Positions 45,797 to 58,340 of a DNA stretch of 64,000 bases are shown here, in pieces. A program made the position numbers and the translations under genes. Every line of letters begins with the position of its first letter. The stretch's first letter is position 1. The stretch lies in the NCBI GenBank assembly GCA_016808115.1, contig JAEQBH010005405.1, positions 1 to 64,000 of the forward strand, given 5' to 3'. The stretch comes from Tetrastigma voinierianum. Taxonomy: Eukaryota > Streptophyta > Magnoliopsida > Vitales > Vitaceae. The notes beneath the pieces were generated by a model that had not been told where the DNA came from, made no database searches, and saw only the letters and a program-made list of their open reading frames with translations.

Positions 45797-48448
45797 TGTG
45801 ACGACCAGCATAGCCGTACCCGACCCGACCCGACCCGGAGGCCGAACCTGAACTTAGGGACGCGGTCCTCACTTTTTTTTTTTTTTTTTTTGAATCATTT
45901 TGAATAATCCAAATACAATTACTTTTCTAAACACATTTCAAATACTCAATGAATATATATGTACATAAATACCACTTTAACATAAAAGGGGCCCATCATT
46001 TGATCACAAAACTCTTTTTCATTTGATATGACATTTCATGCTCATTTGGTCCATTTCCCACCTTTATATAATGCGGCATTATTAGCCGTTTTCAACATCC
46101 AAATATTTACAAAACATAATCAGAGTTCAATTATCATAAAAGTGTTTGTACAAAATGAGTCGAATAATTTCATGTATGCATGTGACGGAGCTTTACTTAT
46201 CCTCTGTGTGACTTTGACGATGATTATGATTCACCGCACCCACGCTGCATATGTTCTCTCGGTATCAAGGCGACGATATAAAACAAGGCACTAAGCATTT
46301 TTATACTTAGTGGTTCTATATAGTTCTCTCTTCCATTTCAGTTTAATACAAATCATGTAATTTTTCTAAACAATGATTTTTAACCTTTTTGAATGATCAA
46401 TGCAATACAATACATTTATTCATTTCATATACATTCATTTACAGTTTATTGATCATTTCAAATATGCACTTTCATATGCAATAAATCATTCAAAACACAA
46501 ATCATGCATTTCACAATTTTCTTAAACATTTAATTCCGCTTCAATGAATTTAACCTATGCTTTCTTGCAGTATAGCTAAATGACCACGGCATGGTCCCGC
46601 TGGCCAGCAGCCGCATAAAACATTTTGTTTATAAAATGTATATCCCGCTGTCAGCGACCGGTTATTGCAATAAATTTGCGGAACACTACTGACATCGTCC
46701 TACCGGTTACGGACGGAGCGATACATCATTACGCTCGCTCATGCAGAGATCGCTAATTGAATTTTATCGGGAGCATACCAATCTATCCTCAACTTGAATT
46801 CTAACTTAACATTCTATTAAGGCGTTCAACCATTCATAGAAAAATATGATAGTATGTACACATTTATACAAACAATTCATTTTTAAAAGACTATGGAATT
46901 TTTTCTATATGCAAATCATTTCACAATCAATTGCCTCAAATCAATATACTTTTCTTATAAACCATTACAACAATTCAAATCATTTTGTAATCATTAAAAA
47001 ACTTTGGAATTAGAGAAGAGGCGGGCAAACCATGGTGTGTGTGATTTCTGTCCTCGAATCTTGATGACCTCGACTTGGGCTTTTCTCTGTTCATTACAAA
47101 TCCATCCACCAAGCCAATGGCTCCTATAGTTGGGTATTCTAAGGTTTCTATTTAGGTCTTATTTCTGCCGACTCCCTTCCGATGTTGTTTTCCTTTAATT
47201 TTTCCCCATTTCCTCATCCTTAGACATTCTTATCATTATACTTTAGCGCTCATTACCTCAGTTTGATAAATTTTACGGGTTAAATGGGTGTGATTTGGAT
47301 CTGACTTATTTCAAATCAATTGTTCTCCTAGAAGTGTAGTTTACCCAAAAATTGAATCATAATTTGGATATTGATTAATTGGCAGTTATGACCTAAATAC
47401 CAAATACTCAAACACTAATTGTATCAATGTGAAACACCAATTGACCCAGCAGTCTCACTTTGGTTGTTATAGGTTCAATAGGATCAAAATTTGGATACGT
47501 ATTTGAGGAGATTTGTTCTCCTAGAAGTTTAGTTTATCCGAAATACGAATCCTCCAATTCGGATGAGTGATAGCCCAGGGTGTAAGCTATGTAGAAAGCT
47601 GCTCACGGCTTGGCCTTATCGGGGCCCAGGCAAGAATTATTTCAGCTTGAGACTAGCTTGACGAACTTCTAGGTCAATGGGGTCCAAATTTGAATACACT
47701 TATTTCAGGGATATTTGTTCTCATAGAAGTCTAGTTTACCCAAAAATTTGAATCACTCAATTCGGATGAGTGATAGCCAAAACAAAAACATGAGTTTTGG
47801 AAAAATTTTGACAGCATCTCCCCTAAAAACCCAACATTTCATTTATACAAAAATTCTTCATTTGAGGACCACAGCCAATCAAACAACCAAAAAGCATGAC
47901 TGATATTGATACAGCCCTTTTATTCTTATTTGGATGCCACAACTTCAACATAAGAAAAATGGGGTTAGGGTTTGTTTTACTTACCTCAAATCTCTTTCAA
48001 TCTTCTTATTTCTCTTTTTGATCACCTAAATTCTTGATCATATGGAGGAAAATCACCAAGTTCTTCTCTTCTTCTCTTATAGTGTTGCCTAGCTCTGCAC
48101 TCTACCTTTGCCTAAAATGTAGGTTATGACATTTCAAAGACCAAAGAATTTTGTCTTTTATCCATTCACATGACTAAGGCCATGTTTGGCTACCCACTAA
48201 TTATCATTTTCTCATTTTTTTTTTCATTTTAAAGCTTCATTTCCTCTTCATTTCATCTCACTTATCTTTGGCACTTATTTCGTTTATGACCCTTAGATTA
48301 AATCATTTAATTCTAAATTTATTTGGCTATTATCAAGTCCCATAGTTATTATCATTTTAGTTTTTAGCCATTTAAACTCAGGAAAAATATAATTTATTTA
48401 TTTTTACCACAGACATCATTATATAAGTATTAGGATATTAAATTTACA
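45797..48448 (-). repeat. Element Z 5' LTR (copy D)
   Basis: On the plus strand it starts TGTGACGACC and ends 'aaatttaca', so on the minus strand it begins TGTAAATTT and ends GGTCGTCACA. It aligns with copy B along its length, including the CCGACCCGACCCGACCCGG start block, the (T)n run and the 'gttctcctagaagt' blocks. It is about 2.65 kb. Confidence 0.8.
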
Positions 48449-49620
48449 TGAACTTCCTTGTTAAGCCGGTTTGTCAAGACTTAGTTCAACGACTATATAA
48501 CAAAAGTAGGTTGTTCAAATAAACTTTATATGGCCATTGAAAGCTCTTGGAAAAACTTCCACCTATGATTGTACGTCGTTTAAATGGATCTTTTGTCTTT
48601 GATTCTCATCATTCTTCCACACATATTTGGTTTTTAATTTGTTTTTGTGATTTCGTCGACCGTGCTTGTTGTAGGCGTGTGAGCTGTGTGTGTCTTCAGT
48701 ACTGATGATTTTATTTCTTCATTCGTCACATTGCGGTGTTTACTTGTGAGTGAGTGATTGAGCGTGCGAAAATCTGTTGATCTAACGGAATAATAAGTCA
48801 AATCCTTGGACGTATACGTTACTAAAGCTAAAGATCTCATTCCCCAAGTCGTTAGTATTATCGAATGTATGAAACTTTAATGTTATTATGTTATTTCTTT
48901 GGGATGTTTGTTTCCTCATCCTCTGGGTTTGTTTGAATTTGATTATGTTTTACATCGAATATATTATAGTTTGAATCATTCTAAGGTATCTAAAGAATTG
49001 AATTAAATATTTTTAATTCATAATTTATTTGTAGAACTCAATAAATTTTTTAACTCAATCCGGTTTAACCTAACCTAACCCGATCAACCTGATAAACCCA
49101 CCCAATATAAAATCAACCCGAGGTTAACCTGAACTGAAATTCAGTTCAAGTTAAAATTATCGGGTTAAGGAAAGTTAAATTAGGTTATATTTAGGTTTAA
49201 TTCTGTTTCTTATTTGGCTTTGGCTTAGTTAGTTCTCAAACCAGTCCAGCCTGCTCAATTTTGACCACATTTAGAGAGAGAGGATTCATTATAGACCCAA
49301 ATTGTATCCTAAGTTAAGGTCTGACTTGCTTCCCACACATTGATGATAGGATTCATTCTGTAGACCCAATTGCGCGCCTTGTATCATCTGAAGTTTTAAA
49401 ATACCCAGATGATCTGTTGGAAGATTTCTGGGTAAATAAATCTTTACTTAATTAGCTTTATGTGACAGGCGAGGGGAATAACATAAATGTTGTTTTAAAA
49501 GGTAAATTAATTAAAGTGGAGCTTAATTATTGCACTGTTAAGTTCTAACATCACTAATATTCATTAAAATGATTTATTTTCGCTCCCGTAATTTATAAAA
49601 ATTCGTCTTTCTTCTTAGAA
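48449..49620. other. Non-coding flank with a hairpin element
   Basis: No conserved gene. Sequence at 49045-49170 is built from AACC/CCCGA words ('taacctaacctaacccgatcaacc') and contains the foldback at 49115-49166. The rest shows nothing recognisable. Confidence 0.4.
49115..49166. repeat. 52-bp foldback
   Basis: AACCCGA and TTAAC pair with GTTAA and TCGGGTT around a perfect 19-bp odd palindrome (TGAACTGAA-A-TTCAGTTCA, 49130-49148). This is probably part of a MITE or degenerate transposon end. Confidence 0.65.
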
Positions 49621-52200
49621 CTTTCTGAAACTATTTCCTTCTACAAATGGAAGGAGCTCTCTGCAGCTTTTCAAGAATGAAATAAGTTTCTGCAACCACA
49701 TTTGTGTGTTGGGAAGTGTTTGTTACTTGAAGGCCTCATGGGATCTCTACCTCATGTTTGGCCAGGACATGGTTGAAACTTATGTCAGCAGAATCTTCAT
49801 TTACTCCATTATTGGATTTCTGTGTGTTGTTCTGTTTTACTACCTCAAACAGGATGTTTACATTCGCTTGGTATCTTCTAAATACTGAATCGAATTCTGT
49901 TCTCTACCATAATAGTGCTAATTGGCTACGATTTTTATGGAAACAGATAATGGTTGATTTGCTAGTTTGCTAGCTGTTGTTTATTTCTTCTGCCTGAGTG
50001 AATAATAACTACCACAGCATGATTTAGTTGTAATATAAATATTTCATTTGCATGAGGGTTATTAAACCCAACTACAACGAACCCTAATTCAGGTCTTGGG
50101 TATTGGTAGAGACGGAGAGACATGGGAACAGTGAATTACAAATTGAATTATTCTATTATTTATTTATTTTCTTTACAATACATTTGAAAAATTGTATATT
50201 ATTTATTCACACTGAAAATCTAAAAAATTCAAATCAAAGGTTATCAACCTGGGACACATTCTATCGATTGCCTACTAGGAAATGAATCTTCTGCTCCACC
50301 ACTGATAGCTGCTACAACCATGATAGTAGCTATTGTTTCATTGAAGAGGGATGTGTGGTAGGTCTTCTTGACTCTTTTATTCATATTACAGATGTCACCT
50401 TCAATAGAAGACCATGGTTTTATCAGAGATTATGAAGTGCTTGCCCTGGCTTGCTACTCTCTATTGTTTCGATATGCAGTCAGTGATTTGGACTAAATTC
50501 TTTCAAAATAAGTGATGTTGGCTTGTTTTGCCTGTTTCATAGCACTATAATATATTGTTTTATAGGTGATATATGCTGGATTCTGAAGATTTGCTGACTG
50601 TAAAACCCTTGTACAAGTATCTTCATGCACAGCACCACAACTACAACAAGCAGCACAAAATTTCTCTTTAACATTAACTTCTTCTTTGACTGAGATCTTT
50701 TCCAGTTACATTCACATTTTTTAATTCCTTCCCAAAGGTCATTTAATTTGTTAAGGATCGATATTACCTATTTTCCTGCCATTTGCTTCCGTGATCATAG
50801 ACCTAATCCATGAGACCAAAGTTTCTAAATCAAAGTTTCTATATTTCATGTTTAATATGTTCCAAGGAAGTAAAAATACAGACAGATCATGGCCATCAAT
50901 ATGACTGGAAGAAGCTCCCGCTAAGCAATTCGCTAAAATTTTGCTTGATAAGATAAGATAATGAGCATGTGCACATGGATATATGTTAATTATAAAGTAA
51001 TACATGATTTTTTCCTATTCATCTTTGTCTTCGGATACAAATGGTGGTCTTTCTCACATTATCTAGACTGCTGACTCTTTGTGCTTTGGACGGTGTGGCT
51101 CCAGGGGCACCCATACAATGGCACTCTTCCTAGTGCCAACCCATTTCACAACTCACCTTACTTTTGTATTCTTGGGGGCCATGTCGTTCTGAAATATTAT
51201 GATACCATTGACAAGAAGCTGTCGCCGCTGATGGGAGGGTTATCATATAATACATCATTTGTCAAACCTGCCGCAACTATGGTCTTTGTGATGTAGTTGG
51301 ATGTTTGGAACTCTATCTCATCCTGTTTCCAGAGCAACCAAGCTGAACTGAGAAACTTGCCCATCTTTCTGTTTTCCTGATTGAACTTTTTTTCTTGTTT
51401 CTGTTTGAGAGGTTATCTTGATACACATTTGGCTTCTCTTGAAGAATTGTTTGGTTGTTCAAAATTTTCAGCTTGATGCAACACAAACTTATTCATACTG
51501 GAAATTTCAACCAGTATTCTTACGATCTCAATATTAATACTTGTTAGATAGGGCAACTAATGAATGCAAAGCCAAACCACTAAAAATTTTGAAACGTCAC
51601 TACAGTCTATAGAACTTGAAAAAATTCAGAATCTTAAAGTTGAAAAGATTCCCGAACAATCAAATGGCCCATAAAATTCAAATAGCAGTTAAATCTACTT
51701 TTGTGAATAACATATGTTGCTATATATGACCAAGAGACTCTTATCTTTTTGAGGTTGGCTTCTTTCTGATTTTCAGTACTGGTGGCTAAGGAGCTAGGAA
51801 AGTGAAACAAAGCCACATTGTAGTCAGAATCTAACCAAACAGGATTCAACAAATGCAGAATGCTGATGTTGGTTTCCAGCAATGGAAGAAGTAAAGTGTA
51901 AGCAACAGGGAGGAATTAAAGTCCTGCTCTAGCACTATGAGCTTGCCAAGATCAGTAAGCGAACCATTCTCTCCCTAGAAAAATTCACATTTGGAATAAC
52001 ACTTATATTGATCAGGAACCAAGCAGAGGGTATAACAATTGGATTATAAACTCTACCCTTGGAGTTTTAGAGCTGTGCTAGATCTCTGAGCAGCTGCGGA
52101 AACCATTAATTCTTGTATTAATTATTTCCTGTTTGAGACTCGGAAGATGAACCTACCCGCAATAAACTGCATGTGACAAACAGGATTTTTAGTGACTTGA
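49621..52200. other. Unassigned region with several small open frames
   Basis: Not recognisably transposon. Frames with normal-looking composition are 49706-49888 plus (hydrophobic, 'IFIYSIIGFLCVVLFYYL', a possible membrane segment), a short 'SAPPLIAATTMIVAIVSLKRDVW' stretch near 50286-50358 plus, 51081-51296 plus ('HNSPYFCILGGHVVLKYYD'), and 51882-51634 minus. I recognise none of them. They could be exon relics of a decayed gene next to the receptor-kinase cluster, or chance. Confidence 0.25.
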
Positions 52201-54165
52201 AAAATAACAAAAAATTTTATTTCCGAAAAGGTTTTATTTTCTTTCCAGCTTTTTCTCAGTTCCCAAACGGCGAGACAATATTCTTGAAAGTGGTTTCAAC
52301 AGAATCTCTTGATCGACCACACGATGGGGCTGTATTTGGAAGTCTAAACTCCATACTGCCGATGAAGAAAAAAAAAATGATCCCCACATTTGATATTTCT
52401 GATGCTGTTGCAGTTGATGAACAATGCAGTCTAGGAAAACGGATTTGACTGATTTGGTTTTCAATGGTTCAGGCTCCCTTCAACATATCCAGCGCCGAGA
52501 AGCATTGCTGGGCGATCTGAGGTCTGGTTTGGATGCACCACAAGCCCACTATTTCATTTTCCTAGCACATTCTCTCTCGTCATTCCTTAATGAATCTGTG
52601 ATCCAGATGTTGTTCTTCTTCAATGCACTTGTATATGGAATCTGGAAATATCGCTGCTAGTGTGGCTATTCCACCATCAGCATCTTTCTCTGTATATCTG
52701 GATAATCTTCATGCCACAGCAAACATCAGACTTGTGTGAGAGACCCACCAAAGCTCTAGAAAATACCTCCGGAGCAATATATCACAAGGTCCTAATATAA
52801 TGTGATACTATCTTCAAGGTGCAAAGTTCAGCAAGGCCAAATCAGTCTTGGGAAAAAATTATTACAGGAAGAATATTTAAACTTTGTATCAAAATGTAGA
52901 GTGGAAACATTCCTTAATATACAGGTACTCAAATATCATGTTCAACTTTAATTTTAATACTCCCCACCCAATTGGTAATTTATCTTTAAAGTTTCCATTA
53001 CATATGTCAAAGGTCCATTGTTTTTGTTTCTAAATCAGCTCTTTCAGGTTCTCATTAAAATACAGGAGTTTGACAATATTGATGTGGAAGTCTCCTTCAT
53101 CATTTGCCTGTTGACAAAATTCTTCTCCATCACCTTTTGTTTCAGTCAAGATAACTACTGCACATTTAACTGTGTTCCAAGCTTTCCTTTGTAAACAACA
53201 CCATCCTCCTTCTCCATTTATACGAACGAGTTGGTCATCTTTTTTAATATCAGAATGGCAATATCTTTTCAGAGCCACGGATCCATGGTTGTTTATAGGA
53301 AACTACCTGGATGGTTGTTTTGTTTGATCGATCTTCCTTCTTCCAGAAGAAAGCTACTACTAACAAGAACCGCAACACAAGCGGCTGTCTAAAAAAATTG
53401 CGATCAAGAAAAAATGGCACTATCTTTAGAATCGCTGCTAGTGATCCTGAGAAGGCATTTTCTAACCTTTTAATGTAGAAAGTTTTGCATAAAAAGAGCT
53501 GTTTTCAGTCTAGAAGAATAAAATTGGCTATCCATCTACCGTTTGAGCTATCTTGATCTTAAAGTGTGAACCTGCTTTTGTGAGCATTTGTTGTTTCTAA
53601 TAACATGAATGCAGGTCTTTGCAAGATGCACGAACAAGCCCTGAAGATAGATTGTCCAAACACAATATCAACTCGATATTGATGGCTTTACTGTGCTTTA
53701 GAAATGGAGTAAGTTAAGGTGTGCAGAGAGATCGAATTTTGGTCAAGCTGGGGCATAAAATAGTCTTGTAGGGAAATATCTGGAATCTAACGCTCTGAAA
53801 CAGATTTCTTTTTTTCAAAAATATTTGTTTTCTCTAGAAAAAGGCAATCCCATTAGTTTGGTACCTTAGAAGATTTTCTCAAGCTCCTTACACATATATT
53901 TAGCCTTAAGCTAATCAGCTTTTAATTAAATACTACCAAGTTTCATGGAAAATTTTTATACTTGGACTAATTTAGACAATCTTATATATATGTCATAGGA
54001 GAAACTCTTCGGCAAAAAAAATGCAGATTTGGATGAATATAAATAACCGTTTTAAAGGATTCAAAGTTATGAAACTTTTGAAGATTGCTTTTTGACAATC
54101 AATTAAGTAATTAATTGTGTTGTGCTCTCCTCCCCTCTTTTTAAAAATTAATTAATTAATTGTGA

Positions 54166-54206
54166 AGATGATGATGATCATCACCATCACATCATCATCA
54201 TCATCC
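54166..54206. repeat. (GAT)n/(ATC)n compound microsatellite
   Basis: GATGATGATGATCATCACCATCACATCATCATCATCATC: the two halves are complementary, so the tract is a near-palindrome. It lies in the intron region of the receptor-kinase pseudogene. Confidence 0.85.
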
Positions 54207-54573
54207 TCAATGTTATTCAGAATGGTGTGTACAAGCAGAGATTGAACATACTGGAATGATTCTTACTTATTATCTTGTTTTTCAGCTAAACTTGCAGTAT
54301 TTAATATAAAGAAAAATAATACAAAAATGAAAGAAAAGAAAATAAACAAAAAATTAAAAATTAAATTAGGAATAGAATTGTAAATTATATATGGTTTATC
54401 CAATATATGATTCTTAAAATTTCAAAATGGAAACTGAAGACTGTTCATTCATTAAAAATAATTCCTATTAAGTATGAAAAACTAAGGGCAGATTACTTTA
54501 TTAATAATTTTCTGTAGGATTGTACTAATACTAGGAAATACCTATTAAATATGTTCTTAAATAGCATTAATCA

Positions 54574-55027
54574 TATATTTTTAAATAGCAATTTAGATTT
54601 AACAAAAGGAAAGTAGAATGTATTCAAAAAAACAAAATATAATATGTTTGTTCATAAAATTAAAAATATAAAATTTGAAATTACTATTATTTTAATTTTA
54701 ATTTTTATATTTATCTTTTATATTTTGATTTATTTTGAATGTTTTTATTTCAAAATATTAAAATTATAAATTCATAAAAAAAATTCTAAAGTATAATAAA
54801 TTAATGAAGTTATAATATTTTATAAAATAAATTATTAAAATATTTATACTTTAGAATTTTTAAGAATTTATGTTTTTAATATTTTAAAATAAAAAACATT
54901 CAAAATTAAAATTAAAATAATAGTAATTTCAAATTTTTATATTTTTTTAATACTACTATATGTGCTGTATTTTTGTATACATTTTACTTTCTTGTATCTT
55001 TCAAAATCTGTTATTTAAAAATATTTC
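54574..55027. repeat. 454-bp imperfect inverted repeat, MITE or foldback
   Basis: Outer left arm 'tatttttaaatagc...ggaaagtagaatgtattcaaaaa' is the reverse complement of outer right arm 'tttttgtatacattttactttc...gttatttaaaaata'. The inner arms match better. 'aaaatataaaatttgaaattactattattttaattttaattt' at about 54665-54707 pairs with 'aaattaaaattaaaataatagtaatttcaaatttttatattt' near 54902-54945. 'aattctaaagtataataaatta' pairs with 'ttattaaaatatttatactttagaatt'. The loop is short. No coding sequence; a target-site duplication was not resolved. It sits between exon 1 and the kinase exon of pseudogene copy I. Confidence 0.75.
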
Positions 55028-57129
55028 TTTTTTCCTTTTGGTTTCTCTTACCACGGTTAAAAGATTTTTGAAACAAAGATTCTCTTAACACTCATTAAGC
55101 AAATTTAAAAAGCAAGAAAATGAATTAATTCTTTAACATTCTGAATCGGAAAAGCTAACTTATTTGTTTTATTTTATTTCAATTAAAAATTGAAAGCAGG
55201 GATTTTATTTTCGGCGTTTAACTATTTACGAAAACTGTTTGCAACAGTTTTCTTATTTTTATTTTGTCAAGGTCGAATACGAAGCGTATTTTAAATGAAA
55301 GCCAAAGATTGAATATATTGAGAAAATTTTCGTATTAAATTTTAAATAGAGTTGAAAATTTTTATGAAGCTGTTATATCTACGATTTTCCGGCGACGAGA
55401 GCGAAACTTACTAGAAACACAGTAATCAGCATGAGGACGGTCGGGGCAGAAACACTGGAAATGGTAATCAGTGAAATTGAAGCCACACTTGCCCCCACTC
55501 TCGTTGCAGGAGCTACAGTCGCTCGTTTTCCATTTCAATGCGAACTCTGTCCTCACCAATTTTCCATTAACATTAACACCTCTTCACCTCACTAAAGCGC
55601 TACCATCACATCTTCTGCACTTCTTGGATGTAAAATAATTGGATCTCCTTAGACATTACCAAGAACCGGACTTCCTTCATCATCCCAAGAACAATTAATC
55701 TTGTAGCTTCTGTTCTCGATATAATGGAGTTGGACAATTTAATAGAAAGGACAAGCTGGTGGTACCATGAGGCCGAACGAGCACGAAGCGTTCACTGGGA
55801 AGGAGTAGGTCTTGAACCAAAGGAAGGCATCCAGTCTTTGTGGCGTTTATTACAAACAATTCGATTTTATTGTTAATTGGATGATCTTCAGGGTTGTCGG
55901 ATATGGTGAGAATTGCTTAGTGTTTCCGATGCGAAAACCTGAAACCTTAAGTAGCCACATGTAGTTCTGCTGATCTCAATATAAAATGGGGAAACTTATA
56001 TCTAAACCACCGCAGTTCTGCTCTGGCTGCAGGTCTCGAAGTTTGGATCCACATACTGATTTTTCTATTACTAATAATAATAAAGCAAAAATGGTTGAAA
56101 CTACAAATGGAGGAAACTAATATGAACAGGCGGGAACCCATTTGTGTTCAATACAGTACTAGGAAATAAGACCTGTACCTTCTGATTATAGATTCAACTG
56201 CGCTATATTGTTCAAACTTCTTACTGTAAACAATGAAGGGGTTGAAGCCGACTTGCTGATGGAAGGGTTCAGATAAAGGCTAAAAGCCTTCTTTTGAGAA
56301 CCCAGGTCAATCCGGCTGCTTAAACTTGGGTCTTAGTTCTATTATTAGTCTCTGTTTTGAAAAAGATATTGTTCATTGATTAACATCACTGCATTCTATA
56401 TCTTGCAATGTTGTCTAGAAAAAAATACTCTAACTACAGGAGTCTTCCAAATTCCTCTTTGCTCCAAAAAAAATAGATCTTATACACTTCCTCTTCAAAT
56501 AATCACAAAGCAATTTACATAGAAATTTGATTATCATCCAGTAACAATTTGAAATTAATGGCATGTAGTAAAAATGTCTAGGTCTTGAAAGAGCATTAGT
56601 TATCCATTATTTAGAATTTCAAATCTTGAGAAAGTCAAAATAAAGTAGCAGCAACACAATATGTATCACTCCATGATTAAGAATAGAGCCAAAGCAGTCA
56701 ACTAAAATGAACTTTTGGCAATCACAAAAATATCCCAAGGTTTCAAAAGAATCATCATATGTGAAAAAACTGAAAATCTCTTACTCATTTTCCTCCTCTA
56801 GACTTTTCAGAGTAGTTCCCTGTGTTCGAGAACTATGGAAATCTTTTTAAGTTGAGACACTAGGAATCTTGCACTATATTAAATTAATCAAAGTTAAATA
56901 TCCCAACTAAGAGAGGATTTTTATTTAATCTCTTGTAACTAGCTTATACATAGCAATGTTATTACATCATCTAGTCCATACATCAAATAGAACTTCTCCA
57001 CATAAACCCATTAATGGAATAGTCAATGGAAGGTAGAGAGAGCATAATCATTCGTAATATGAAAAAACAATAGCCTAAATCATGGACTTTCAAATTCCAA
57101 CAAACTATGGACTAGACTGTCCACACCAA

Positions 57130-57305
57130 ATTTTTTATTTTTTTTCTAACATGTGGATGTTTAAAATTTGTTCTGACTCTGCTCATTGATAAAGTGGCAG
57201 GTGATTGGCTGGGGATAAACGCCAATATCCCAAAGGGACTCGAACCGTAACCTTTGAATATCCATTCCAAAGCTTTACGCCATTTAAGTCATCTCTAGAG
57301 GATGA
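57130..57305 (-). mobile_element. tRNA-derived SINE
   Basis: Minus strand: an A-box-like TGGCGTAAAGCTTTGG (57282-57267) lies about 36 bases before a B box GGTTCGAGTCCC (57246-57235), the internal RNA polymerase III promoter. The element ends in an A-rich tail (AAAAAAAATAAAAAATTT, about 57148-57130). Flanks ctgtccacaccaa (57117-57129) and ctgactataccaa (57306-57318) match at 10 of 13 positions, a decayed target-site duplication. At about 176 bp it has the size and layout of plant SINEs. Confidence 0.7.
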
Positions 57306-57803
57306 CTGACTATACCAAGTCCATGGGCATAATCCTGGCCTCAAGGCAAATGGGGCTTATAGTATTGCGAATAAGTCCAATGGGACCAACACCAAGGCGC
57401 CAGGCACCGCCATAATCCTACTATAACCTGAGGAACATGATTAATCCACATTGCTAAAACAATTCCTTACCAACACAATACTAACATTATTAATATGATT
57501 AAGTAACTATAGGTCATACCGACCTGAGAGTTTGATGACTCATTTGGTTTTTAAGAAAATAAATCCACAGGTTTGACTAGTCATCATTTCAGCTTGACCC
57601 TTTATTTTCTATTTTGGACCCACTCGGTTATGAAAGTTACCCTAAGCATTTTGCTTCTTCTAATAAAAACATCGGTATTTACCGATATATGTATAGGTAT
57701 TTAACAATAATATGGAATTGACGTTGGACAAGGATGATAGAACAAATGTGGCAGTCATTTTTCGTGAGATTATGGAAAGAAAATAGAGAGATAAGAGACT
57801 TAC

Positions 57804-58340
57804 CGGATACACAGTGCTTAGCATGGATGATCAGAACGGCTGCACTGGTAATCTACTGAAATTGAAGCCACACTTTGCCCCCCACTCCCTTCACGATACT
57901 CTATATCCATTTCAAGGTAGACCTCTCTCGCAATTCCTCCCCAGATTTCATTATTCCTCCCATCATCATCAGCCATGGCCTACTTCAAAGGCGCTACCTC
58001 TGTTCTGCACTGATCCGACGCAAGAACCAAGTTTGGATCTCCCTTAGACATTGCCAGAAGCGGCCTTCCTCCTTCATCTCCAGAACAATTAATCTCATAG
58101 CGTACAAGATTATCAGGCAATGGAGTTGAACAATTGGATAGAAACAAGAAGTGGATAGAAACAGGCTTTTGCTTTGGACTTCCTTGTGATGCTTAATCTG
58201 AGCCATAGTCGGATTGTCTGGAAGAGAGGGAGTAAAGAATTTCTCAAATCTCTGTAACCCCCATAGATCCTTTAAATCATATCCATCCTAACAGCCTTGA
58301 TTTTATAATTATCACCGTCAAAAACTGGAGGAGCAATTGC
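57804..58340 (-). pseudogene. LRK10L-type exon 1 fragment, copy II
   Basis: Paralogue of exon 1 of copy I. The block from the donor splice site outward is shared: consensus GTAAGT at 57803-57798, then, in plus-strand reading, 'cacagtgcttagcatgg', 'aaattgaagccacact(t)tgccccccactcc', 'ggatctcccttagacattgcca' and 'ccagaacaattaatct'. On the minus strand the cysteine module is only partly readable: CGFN is retained, but the following cysteines are shifted out of frame. A segment with 'SGDEGGRPLLAMSKGD' corresponds to the middle of the extracellular domain. No kinase exon was found on its minus-strand downstream side (57.8-56.2 kb), which holds a SINE instead. It is a partial duplication. Confidence 0.65.

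Larger units (their letters stand above)
36024..48448 (-). mobile_element. Element Z: near-complete Tekay/Del-like chromovirus on the minus strand
   Basis: On the minus strand the order is: 5' LTR (48448-45797), iMet-type PBS (45791-45775), gag (45650-45050, continued at 42470-42051), protease, RT, RNase H and integrase (42050-38700), PPT (38686-38673), 3' LTR (38672-36024). This is the full structural order of a gypsy element. All ORFs are broken by stops and frameshifts. Gag is split by an opposite-strand LTR (copy C). The last roughly 19 bases of the 3' LTR are missing compared with copy D. Flanks read agaac (36019-36023) and tgaac (48449-48453), a 4-of-5 match that could be a decayed target-site duplication. 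Confidence 0.8.
52400..56141 (-). pseudogene. LRK10L-type receptor-like kinase pseudogene, copy I
   Basis: Exon 1 starts at ATG 56141 with a hydrophobic signal-like stretch (MGSRLFILVSSICSFNHFCF). Then come a frameshift, a GUB_WAK-type segment ('NCGGLDISFPIL') and, at 55530-55412, a WAK-associated cysteine module: SSCNESGGKCGFNF and FQCFCPDRPHADYC. The exon ends at a consensus donor GTAAGT (55411-55406). The kinase N-lobe is at about 53330-53030 ('RYCHSDIKK', then 'KGDGEEF', 'HINIVKLL'). The activation loop near 52870 reads PKTDLAL in place of DFG. The C-lobe is at 52810-52430 ('GGVSHKSDV', 'IYKCIEEEQ', 'IVGLWCIQT'). Frameshifts in exon 1 and kinase and loss of DFG show that it is dead. The family spans the plasma membrane and senses wall or pathogen signals. 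Confidence 0.8.

Noticed and set aside
36019..48453. Firm target-site duplication for element Z
   Set aside because: agaac and tgaac match at four of five bases but the 3' LTR lacks its last ~19 bases, so this may be coincidence; given only as a hint.
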